The position numbers were made by a program, and so were the translations under genes. A DNA stretch of 64,000 nucleotides from assembly GCF_947507565.1 (NCBI RefSeq), contig NC_089175.1:4143733-4207732 (forward strand), in the 5' to 3' direction. Shown here one piece after another: positions 22,020-31,469 of the stretch. This stretch comes from Oscarella lobularis (lineage: Eukaryota > Porifera > Homoscleromorpha > Homosclerophorida > Oscarellidae). The notes under the pieces were generated by a model. That model made no database searches. It was not told where the DNA came from and worked only from the letters and a program-made list of their open reading frames with translations. Each line of letters opens with the position of its first letter. The first letter of the stretch is position 1.

Positions 22020-23162
22020 AAAATCCGAAAGAGCTGACTGTAGTAAATGAGTCGGATTCGGTCAACTTGACGTGTCGCATCAATCTGAAAAACGATCTTT
22101 CACACTTGACTATTCAGGTGCAATCGCAAAAAGCCGCGTACGATTATCTGGTGGCTTTGGCGAACCGAAAGGATGTCGGGGCATACCATTGCGTCGTTCA
22201 CACAAGGGACGGCACGACAACTATTGACTCTGGCAATAGCACTGTATTGCACGTAAACCGTATGTTGCAAGTCCCACGTTTTTTCCGATCCCCTCAAGGG
22301 TTTTTTGTGATGTAGATAGCCCGATAGTGAGGATATCATCGTCACCTTTTCCTTCTCAAGACCGTGTGGTGATCATTGATTACCACGGAACTGGCCTTCT
22401 GAACTGCTCGGCTGAAGGTTCTCCTTCTCCTCTCCTCTTCATGTCACACGACGGCAGGCAGATGTCAAATGCCACGATGAAATACTTTTCCTCGGCAACC
22501 GAACGCGACAATGGCGAGTATTGCTGTATAGCCTTCAACCTGCTTGGTCGCAAAAAAGCGTGCTTGACCGTGTCCGTCGATACCGATGTCTCAGAATCTC
22601 AAAAACGTCTTATAGTTGGGGTGACTATCGGTTGCATTTTAGTCGTCATACTCATCGCGGTCATTGTTTGTGCTATTATTAGGTTTGTTACATGCTCTTA
22701 TGTGACTCAACTGCAATACACGCTTTTTGTTTTTAAGGTGCCGTCACAGCTCAAAAAGTCTTCTTCGCGATCATGAAGATGAAGCCGATTCATTATTGCC
22801 AGGTGATATTTGTAACGTTTCAAGAAGAGCTTATATTATATTGTTTGTATGTAGCCCTCCACGTCCAAGTCAAAGTTGTGTCAGAGTTATTTTCAAGCAA
22901 CTGGGAAGGTTTGAAAGATTTTATTCGGGCTATCAATCCGCCCTTCGAAAGGGGAGAGTCTTTTGTTGATGACATCGAAAGGGAGAGAGCGGACCGTGAG
23001 TCTAATTATGATTGGGCAACGCACTGTTTGCAAATATGGGTTGGCGAAAATCCAAACAAAAATTTTCTTCATGTCGTTTCTGACACGCTTGCTAGAGGTA
23101 TTGAAAATGGCGTTCTCCTCGAAGAACTCCGCAACCGATTTCCACAACTCAGATCTTCTTAA
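22004..23162 (+). CDS. Ig-C: 5'-truncated Ig receptor with TM and Death-like domain
   Basis: Exons 22004-22259 (Ig2 remnant), 22316-22682 (Ig3 and TM), 22750-22802 (juxtamembrane) and 22855-23162 (Death-like) keep phase and would give 327 aa from the ATG at 22004. The promoter, signal peptide and Ig1 exons of the Ig-A type are gone. The Ig2 exon has also lost the segment with the core tryptophan. The ATG lies in SRCR3-derived sequence and gives no signal peptide. The 3' half is well kept: Ig3 ends EYCCIAF, then a strong helix, the sorting motif EADSLL and a complete Death-like domain. Most likely a pseudogene or a source of exons for trans-spliced or conversion products; a cytosolic or misoriented protein is the alternative. 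Confidence 0.7.
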
Positions 23163-24186
23163 TTAATTAAGTGAGCTTGCCATTATGTTATCCAACTAGA
23201 GCTTTACTTTCTTTCTGCTAGTGACGCAGTGACAGGATACATGTCTGTGGTGTCTGTGGTGTCTGCGGTGTGCCCTGTATAACCGCGTTTTATTCCTTCG
23301 ACGTTTACATGGTTGGCTCGTTGAACACAAATTTTAGGAGGTGGGCCTTTCAGGGATAATAAAATATTTTACATATTTTACATATTTTATTATCCGTACT
23401 TTCAGATACTAGAACACTGAACAAACGAATTTTTCAGCAGCGTGGCCTCAGTTCAGACTTTAATTGACAGTTTACTAGTTGGCAACGGGGCTGTGCATGC
23501 ACGGAGGCTGACTCTGACTGGCTCAGTATCTCCTATTTTAACTTAGCAACCCAGTCGACTGAGCCTCAGCTCAGAACAGCCGCCCGGCGATTGCTTGGCT
23601 TCAAGTATTCTTTGAAATGCGGTTGTCAGTGACAACAGCCTTGCTTGCGGCTTAGTGACAATGCTGTTGTGGTTTTCAAAATGAGTTAGGGATTGCGCTG
23701 CAAGCAGGCAGTCATGGTTGAACAGCCAGAATATGTCAGTAGCGCTTGGAAATCAAAATCATGTTGCCTCACAGGCTATATTTATTGTCCTACAGAAATG
23801 GCCTGATTTCATTCCGAACAGATTTATTGTTTTTCCTTGCTCAGTGCGCATGCTCTTTGTTGCCTAAAACACAGTTTTGCTCCAAAGGACACATTTTCTA
23901 TGCTCGAAGAGGGCTCAGATAGTTGAGAAGTCGTTCAGGAAGGCCCTACTACGACCAGACTCGTCTGAACGGTGGATATTTACAGTAGCCTGGCTGTCGC
24001 CACTATCCTAGCCACAGAGCGGCATTATTATGCGAACGTGGGTTCAGTTCTGGCTCCCTGGTCTTGTATACAGTAATAAATACTCTGATTAGGCGACTAC
24101 AGCCACCACATATGCATGCAATTGACAGAAACACAGAGAAACATCTATAGGAGAGTTTCTTCATAACCAATCTCGTCGAACGACGC
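23163..24186. other. intergenic region between Ig-C and the GPCR
   Basis: The part 23750-24150 matches 15740-16130 in block 1. A short TCTGTGGTG repeat lies near 23245-23270 and an AT-rich TTTTACATA repeat near 23365-23390. No gene seen. Confidence 0.6.
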
Positions 24187-25218
24187 TCATTTTTGACGGA
24201 TCACTGGGACATTGCGCAGTTTCCGGCACCGCACAACATTCCAAAGTGAACTCGTAAGCGTCTTGGCCCAGAAGCAGTACAGCACCGAATTGACGAGAAA
24301 ATTGATCCTGAAGACCAAACCGGTGGCTATAACGATATCAGCCGAAATTCGAATCGTAGATCGGAGCAGCTGAGTGATAATGTAAGGTGCAGGGAAAATC
24401 GCGTTCGAAGCGACGAGAATGATGACATACCACAGGGCTTTGGATTTGAACAGGGGCGTTGATCTATTTGCTTCCGTGTCACTGGCACCGGAGGCGAGAC
24501 CAGTTAGTCGTCGACGTTCAGCTATGCTTCGAAACACAATTCTCAGCGTTTGTCCAAGGTAATAGATGACGAACACAAAAGGCAGCCAATAGGATATTCC
24601 GTAGTAGAAAAGCAAAAATGAGAGATAGTTAGTGTGATTAGACTGGTCCACGACACAATAGTGACTGTAGTAGCCGTTGGGATCGACGAAGGTGCTCATT
24701 TTGTACCTTGCCCAGGTGAACAGAGGCGGCACGGCGATGACGATTCCCATCAAGCACGTGGCTGTACTTGCAAATGCCGCTTTTCGAGTCGTCACGCCAT
24801 CTGCGAGAGGATCCTTGATTGTCCGGTAGCGACTGCGCGATATGAGAACGGTCCCCCACGTCGACCAGAAGAATTGCCAGTGCCAGAAGAAGAAAAAGGA
24901 CACGCAAGCGTTTGATCCGGCGCGACTGTTGTAACCGTAGGACGAGAGTCCGAAGGCGAATATCCACAATCCAAGAATTCCGCGAAGAATGTCGGAAAGA
25001 ACCATGTTGACGACGTAGATGTTTTGACCGACGCGCAATGCGCGCACGCGGATGATTGCCAGGGAGGCGAAAGCGCAGAGTACGAGCTGAAGACTTCCTG
25101 GGATGATAATGGCTAATTGAACGTAGTCCACGTCGTTATCTCGAGGCCTCAATATCAGTTTAGTTGAGTTGGACTGATTTTGAATCAAACTGATTGCTTC
25201 GAGACCTGATCCGCTCAT
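24187..25218 (-). CDS. rhodopsin-class (class A) GPCR, single exon
   Basis: An intact intronless frame of 343 aa. It has an N-glycosylatable N-terminus (QSNST) and seven hydrophobic helices beginning about residue 32. A Cys in NACVSF before TM3 can pair with one in ECL2 (HYCVVD). The end of TM3 reads SRSRYRTI, an SRY variant of the DRY motif. TM7 reads LVNSVLYCFW in place of NPxxY. These features place it in class A, but both activation motifs are altered. The ligand is unknown. It lies between two Ig receptor genes on the opposite strand. A frameshifted copy occupies the same place in block 1. Confidence 0.9.
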   Translation of the reverse strand: MSGSGLEAISLIQNQSNSTKLILRPRDNDVDYVQLAIIIPGSLQLVLCAFASLAIIRVRALRVGQNIYVVNMVLSDILRGILGLWIFAFGLSSYGYNSRAGSNACVSFFFFWHWQFFWSTWGTVLISRSRYRTIKDPLADGVTTRKAAFASTATCLMGIVIAVPPLFTWARYKMSTFVDPNGYYSHYCVVDQSNHTNYLSFLLFYYGISYWLPFVFVIYYLGQTLRIVFRSIAERRRLTGLASGASDTEANRSTPLFKSKALWYVIILVASNAIFPAPYIITQLLRSTIRISADIVIATGLVFRINFLVNSVLYCFWAKTLTSSLWNVVRCRKLRNVPVIRQK

Positions 25219-26828
25219 GTTGTCAGATTGGCAGCATTCGTTGGACTGTGACCGAGACGAGTGCCGTCTTCAGTTATGTGCCCATGTCCTGTGCAAACGT
25301 CTCCACGGAGACCAGATGGGTGTGCAACACCGAATATCATTATTACACCTTTGCAGGTGGACACTGCAGCCTCGTTGGAATTTCTGTAGAACATGAAGCC
25401 GTGGCATGGCAAATACCGTGATTTTTTATTTGCTCTCTTACTTACAAACATACGATACCATTGACTAATATTTAAAGTGTATCGTCAAGCAGAGGCCTAG
25501 CGTTTACTATCTCCTCAATACCAGCAGTCGCCGCAACAGCAAGAGAAAATTTGGCGGAGAGAAGCAAAACGTTTTCTGTCGATCGGCTTTCAGACCAAGT
25601 CCTTTCTAGTTCTGAATTAAATCTCGGGCCGTTCTCGGACTTCGCCAAGCGACGATGACGAAAGGAAATGATACTCAACCGTAGGAGCGGTCCATCAGCA
25701 CCGAAAAAAAGCCGTCTGAAAGTCGAGGAGCCTCGTACACTAGAAATTGAACAAGCTTTCTTAGCGGCAGTCTACGTCGTCGTGCACTGTACCTGACGTT
25801 CCGCTAATCCAAGCTGAGTGGCGTTTGACTCTCGTGCGATGGAAACGACCGATAGGACAACGAACCTGAACGAACGAACGGCGACAGTTTTCAACGCTGC
25901 GTACGGGACTCTCTGAGCTAGGGAGCGACCGAACACACGCGACTCGATCGATCGGAACAATTGCACGAAAAAATCTAATCGAATATGCGCCTATAGTCGA
26001 CATAAATGCGTGCATACACAGAAAACTATAAAATCCCGTTCACGTGAGCCGCTTTTTCGCTCGAGCCGATGTCGATCCTTGCCTTGCACGTGGAGAACCT
26101 AAAAAAAGAAAAGATAAAATCCGTTCAATCTGCCCGTGTACGTACCTTTTTGCCATGCGTTCGTATTAGCGTGATCCAGGCTGCACCACGCGGAGGTTCG
26201 AACGCAGTTGCAGCCCAAAAATGTTGGAAGCGAGACCTTGCTTCAACGGCTCAAACACGACCGGTACGGCCTGGATCGAGAACGGCTCTCCCACACCGTC
26301 CCCCCGACCGCGTCGTACCCGGGCCCCAGAGAGGCCGTAGACTTTCGCTTAGATTAGGAAACGAGCCTACCGTGATGAGAGAGGAATTGCGAAGCGATTG
26401 CCAAGTCCACCAATAGAGGGTCAAGCGTTCGTTGTCCTGGGGGTCAGGTCATCTTCAGGGTATAGATCGTTAAACCGAGTGAGGAAAGACCACGAGACAC
26501 TGGGCCCCCACACGTTTCTTTGGCGGAAAGTGGCAAACCTTAGCCAGACGGCCGCTCAGCATAACGCGAAACGCCTGACTTCACGACCCAAGCCTTTCAA
26601 CGACCTTATATGACCCCCAGTGCCGATCTTAGCGCCGCAAAGCGACGCCCGTTCACTGCGCCTGACAGTTTCGGTAAGGATCGACAAAAGACGACGACGC
26701 TTTGGTGACCAACCATCAGCTTCCCCAGGTCACGATCAACCTCTAGGGTTCAGCCCGTTGGCATCCCCCACCTTTAGCAAGACTGAAGATTGGGCGTTGG
26801 TCCCGCCGCTTATATATCGAACATGATG
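25219..26828. other. intergenic region, no gene recognised
   Basis: Several open frames up to 115 codons exist but none has splice sites, a domain or a repeat in the other cassette. The matching segment is deleted from block 1. GC content is raised around 26150-26800. Confidence 0.5.
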
Positions 26829-27086
26829 CAATAGCCAATGACATCAATTCACCAAGGCAACGACACGCTGATTTGCTGTTGAACTTCGCGCCAACTTTTC
26901 ACGGGCTCTTCGCGTGGCCAAATTCCTTCGATTTGGCGCTAAAAACATGGCGGCTCCTCGTTCTTCGAGCGATTGGCCGACCACGTGTATCGTATTTGCC
27001 GTTTGGATTAGGATATCAACGCATTTCTTTCTCTTCGTAGGTTCTCCGTCTCGCGGGCGAGTGAAATTCCCGGCTTCAAATCTCAA
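26829..27086 (+). promoter_or_regulatory. CCAAT/E2F/YY1-type promoter
   Basis: The region holds AGCCAATGAC (about 26832), TTCGCGCCAA (about 26886), TTTGGCGC (about 26932), AAAACATGGCGGCTCC (about 26941, YY1-like), GATTGG and ACCACGTGT (about 26981). Such a cluster without a TATA box is typical of a constitutive gene. It precedes the small exon at 27087. Confidence 0.45.
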
Positions 27087-27324
27087 ATGGCGATCATGTC
27101 GACTTACCAACCGGTATGCCGTCGCGCGAGCAGTCTCGGGACGATTTACTTGATCGAAGACATCGTTTCGGATGGTTTAGGTGAAGAAGATGAAAAACGA
27201 GGCCCCACAGCGAGCGATCGTGACAAGATGTCGTCCTTGCCGTTCGAAACGACATCTCGAAGACGAAGGAACAGCGAAAGAACGATGGATGTCATCAATC
27301 AAGCCTTGCGGGAGCTCGATCGAG
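27087..27324 (+). CDS. first exon of an unidentified gene
   Basis: From the ATG at 27087 a frame runs 79 codons to a GTAAAA donor at 27325 (phase 1). The product starts MAIMSTYQP and ends in a helical, charged segment (TMDVINQALRELDRG). A GTATGC donor after the ninth codon and an AG before GTGAAGAAG (about 27180) offer an alternative with an internal intron. The segment reappears truncated at 16982. A phase-compatible coiled-coil terminal exon lies at 62685-62848. I do not recognise the protein; the rest of the gene is not next to it, so this may be a stranded fragment. Confidence 0.4.
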
Positions 27325-27740
27325 GTAAAAACGAGCGGGAGGGGCCCCCTTAGTCGTTTCGAGTGGCTCATTTACGTTTTCAAATCGATTGATGCAGTTC
27401 CGAGGCGCGAGCACACTTTCTCGACGACGAGGAAATCTGACGGTGATCCGTGAGTCTTCGCAAAATCGTCTTCTAAACTGAAAGCCAGTGGCTCGGCAGC
27501 TCAATGGCTTTTTGAGGAGAGGAAATTAAATTTCTACTAGTGGTACGGTAAGTCTGATGTCGAACAGTCAAACTTTACCAGGAAGTGAATTTTCTGCTAG
27601 GGGAGACGGGCACATCGAGGGAAACCAAGGACGAAATGTGGAGTGAGACTAAAAATCCCAGGGATATCGTGTACCTAAGTAGGGCTCCCATTCTCAAAGT
27701 CATTATACCTAACACAAATTTGCACATAGTTATTGGTTCG

Positions 27741-27832
27741 TCACGTGCGGGGATGACAAACATTTGTATAAAGAAAGCGCTCCGAGCAAGTTGCAGAGTG
27801 AACGTACGATCTGCTAGACTGGTTTGGACGCA
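27741..27832 (+). promoter_or_regulatory. Ig-D promoter: E-box and TATA box
   Basis: TCACGTG at 27741-27747 is followed by TATAAA at 27767-27772. The expected start near 27797 would leave a 5' UTR of about 35-50 nt. The E-box is shared in sequence and spacing with the other Ig receptors. Confidence 0.55.
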
Positions 27833-30800
27833 ATGACCAACGAGATGATCGGGGCACACGACGGCATCGAATCGAAATCTATTGTCTGCCACGTTTTCAT
27901 TTTCGCAATATTATTTTTCGGTAAGATTGCATGTTGATCTCTCCCCGTGAATGGCTCGATCGGCCGGACAAGCACGTCGTTCCTCGTACCGGCTGTGAAC
28001 GATAGATATACACAGTGATCTAAAATTACATGCATACGGTATTGCATCAGCCACCGAATTATTGTCTTTGTGCACGTTCCCCGAGCTTTTCCTCGCTAGA
28101 CATCATTCAGTACGGATTAGAAGGCTTCACTGTGAAGACCTCGGGTCCCCAAGTTACTCAAAATCATGACCCCAAGACGTGAATGGCATGACCTGCTTTT
28201 GAAACGGTGTCGCTTCTTGACGTCGTGCGACGTAGCATCGACTCCTCGCTTTCTTGCAATAGCAAGTTAAACAACTAAAAGAAACGGATTTGTTTGAAAC
28301 CGAAAGACCCCACCGCTTTCGCCTACTCCTCCGCGACGGCCGGCCGGTACGGGGGAGGCACTGTGCACCCATTGCTTTTGCTATCTCCTCTTATGGCGAA
28401 ATGATCTCGCATTAATTTGGATGTTTGTCTCTACAGGAACCGCTTCGTCTTCTCGCATCGACGCACACGTTGACATCGCCCGTCCCCAAAAGTACCTCGT
28501 TCGAGGCGAAACGACGAGCGACGACTTTTTCCGTTGCGGAGGCGAGTACAGCAATGACGCGGCCAAAGGCCTTCGAGTCGATCTGGTGTTAAATCGAGAA
28601 AGCAACTCGGAGTACGTTACGATGGCTCCCAATGCCGACGCTCGATACGTGTTCAACTGCGAGCCTCCAATGCCACTCGAAAAAGAGAAACTCGTGCTCG
28701 TCAACTCTGCGTACTGCACACTTGGAATCGTCGTAGCGTCCGCCGGCGAAGACGCCGGTTGGTATTCGTGTCAGGCACAGGGCAACGCTTCCTTTAGTGC
28801 GGCGGGAAACGTAGTGACTTACCTGCGAGTGTGGGGTGAGCGTCGTCTTTTTTGATTTTGTTCGACTCAGAACGTATTCTCAATCTGGTTTTGTATGTAG
28901 ATGATTTCATACTAGATACCGCGCAGCAAAATCCCGCAATCATTGCAGTCAACGAAACCGATGACGTCGTTTTGAAATGTCGCATCAATCAACAGGAAAA
29001 CCTCGAGGGTTTGTCCATACGTTGGCAGCGTTTCAGTGTCGATGTCAAGCAGGAAGACGCAAAAAGCGTGAGTAAACGTGGCGGTGCGTTCGACCTCGAG
29101 CTCATGTCGGCACGTCAAAAAGACGCCGGAGTGTACCAGTGCGTCATCGTTTCTCAAATCGGCGATACGGTTATTGACTCCGGCAGTGACGTCACGCTCG
29201 TCGTGAACTGTAAGTTTGGCGAGCACGGCGTTTCTTCGTACGTTTACATATTGTTTCTAGATTCTCCGTCGGTAGAAATCCTTGCTGAGGTCATCAATTC
29301 GTCAATTAAACCTAAAGGACGGGAGCTGGAAATTCCGTACCACGGGAATGTGGATTTAGTGTGCAAAGCCACCGGACTTCCTCTTCCCGACATCGTCATG
29401 CTGCGCAATAACAGAGATCTTTCTTTGAAGCAGGAAGACTATACCGTGACGTTGGAAATTCGTGACGCCACTGATAAGAATGACGGGCATTATTGCTGCA
29501 GAGCGTCGAATATGCTCGGAAGTACCCCGGAATATGGCGCGTGCCTCAGTGTTGACGTTCAGAGTAAGACTCCATAGGCGAACCTTTTGCTATTGACTAC
29601 TGGTGTGTCACAGTGCCTCCGGACATCACGTCATTGAAATTCGACAAAAACGTGGGCGGTTGTTTTCCGGAAAACGAGAGCGTCACTTTGAAATGCATAG
29701 CAATGGGATCTCCCTCGCCGACTGTCAAACTTTTCGACCCCGAGAATGAGGAAGTTAAAGTGGGAACAGGAGAAGCCAGTGTATCAATTGATACGAGCTC
29801 GAGCAAAGACGGAATATACGCGTGTCGTGCTACGAGCCCAGTCGGGAACGACGATAGGAAAGAGCTGGCGTTTTGCGTGCGCGGTAAGTGATTGCACCCT
29901 TTCGCTCATTGAATGTGTAGTCAATTTTTTTGCACCAGTTGAGATTGTGTTTCGTGGCGTGACGACGCATCAAAACGCAAGCGATAACGACACGTGCTTA
30001 CCGGAAGGTTCCTCGCTCACGTTGTGCTGCACGGCGTCTGCGGGAGATAATTCCTTGGATACTATTCAAATATCGACGTCCGAGGGGTCGCCCATAGCGT
30101 CCGACAGTGGGACGAAGGGAAAAGTCTGCGTTGACGTCAAGAAGTCTGGCAACTATAGTTGTCGTGCGTCGACGGAGCATAGCAGCTCGCAGGCATATTT
30201 GTCTGTTTGCATCGATGGCCAGGACGACGACGAAAACACTGAAGCTTTCGTTGGCGAAGCTGTTGGAGGCGTCTTCTTTTTTCTTCTAATCGTCATAGTG
30301 GTGGCTCTGATTATTAATAAGCGGACATCTTGGTGGTATAGTCGCAACACTCTATTAACTATTTCATTTTTAATAAGTCATTTCTTAAGGAAAAAAGATC
30401 CTGAGAAAAATCATTTGATAGAAGACTTCGTGCCTTCAAGCAAAGGTGACGAACAAAATTTGTTTATTGCTTAGCTGAGAGTTACGTCTAGAGCAAATTG
30501 AATTTGTATCCGCGATGCTTTCGCGTGACTGGGAAGTCTTGAGGGATTTTTGCCGTGTAATTGACCCTCCCTTCAGAAAGGGCGAGTCTTTTATTGATTC
30601 TATAAAAAAGGCGAGAGCCAAGAAAAATCACACCGACATCTACTGGGCGACGCGTTGTCTAACGATTTGGATCAAAGAAAATCCGAGAAAAGACTTCATA
30701 CGTGCCGTCTATGACGCTCTCCGAAGAGGCATCGAGGATAAGAAACTCGCCAGAAAACTCAGCGAACGCTTTCCACGTCCCAATCTTGGAGACAGTGAGC

Positions 30801-30892
30801 CGGATTATAGAAACTGTTTTCGTTTGACTATAATTATTTTAGGTCTTGAAATGTCACCCTGTGCTTCCCCCTTGGCTTTGGAATCTGTGTAG
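27833..30892 (+). CDS. Ig-D: five-Ig receptor with TM and complete Death-like domain
   Basis: Nine exons: 27833-27920 (signal peptide; ATG at 27833 or 27845), 28437-28835, 28901-29209, 29261-29563, 29614-29883, 29939-30335 (Ig1 to Ig5, the last with the TM), 30390-30445 (juxtamembrane), 30492-30794 (Death-like), 30843-30892 (tail). The product is 720 or 724 aa. The donor after 30335 (GTATAG) is weak but keeps phase. Each Ig domain ends with a YxC-type motif. The juxtamembrane EKNHLI is an acidic-dileucine signal. The Death-like domain runs from DWEVLRDFCRVIDPPFRKGE through CLTIWIKENP to KKLARKLSERFP, then a short exon SLEMSPCASPLALESV. This is the most complete family member and the best reference for the architecture. 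Confidence 0.87.
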
Positions 30893-31033
30893 AGTCAATT
30901 TGTCTCAGCCTATTATGGACAACTTGAAGGAAACTAACTACCGTCTCACATGTACAATTATTCTTGCCGTTCATTTGTCATTTGTGTAAACTTTTATTTT
31001 CCAGTGTTATGCTTGCTTATTAGATCATTCATC

Positions 31034-31469
31034 TCCCGGCTAGCTCCCGCGCTATGATCGCGCGCGCTACCCCTAAGTCAGAAAAGGACTTCGCGTCTGT
31101 TTTGTGCGCTTTTTCTAGAAGAAATCAGTGTTGTTTGAAGCATTTTTCTTGTGGCTTGCGATCGGGTTCCGGTTGGAGTACAGGTACCCTCCGAGAGGCG
31201 CGCAAGTACGTGCTGTAGCATTTATTCCGTGCTCGAACCGTACCAACTAATCGTGAGCTCCTTTTTAGTTATGCTTGAACTAATTTCTTCGCGCAACAGT
31301 GAAAAAGACTGCTGATTTCATTGATTGGCTGAAAGTCACGTGTAATTCAATAGCGTAATTAAATCACTCCAGTGAGGTCGTCGTCATCAGTTGTTTTCCC
31401 CCGGCTTTCCCAGGCGTTTTATTATTCTGAAGTAGCTTCTCGGCGTGCTCGTACTACGAAGAGACGAAA
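31034..31469 (+). promoter_or_regulatory. Ig-E promoter block (copy at 63393)
   Basis: This block is homologous over about 440 bp to 63393-63836 before Ig-F. Conserved items are an inverted CCAAT box and E-box (GATTGGCTGAAAGTCACGTG, 31323-31342) and TTGTTTTCCCCCGG at 31391-31404, 66 bp before the ATG. No TATA box is seen. Confidence 0.55.
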
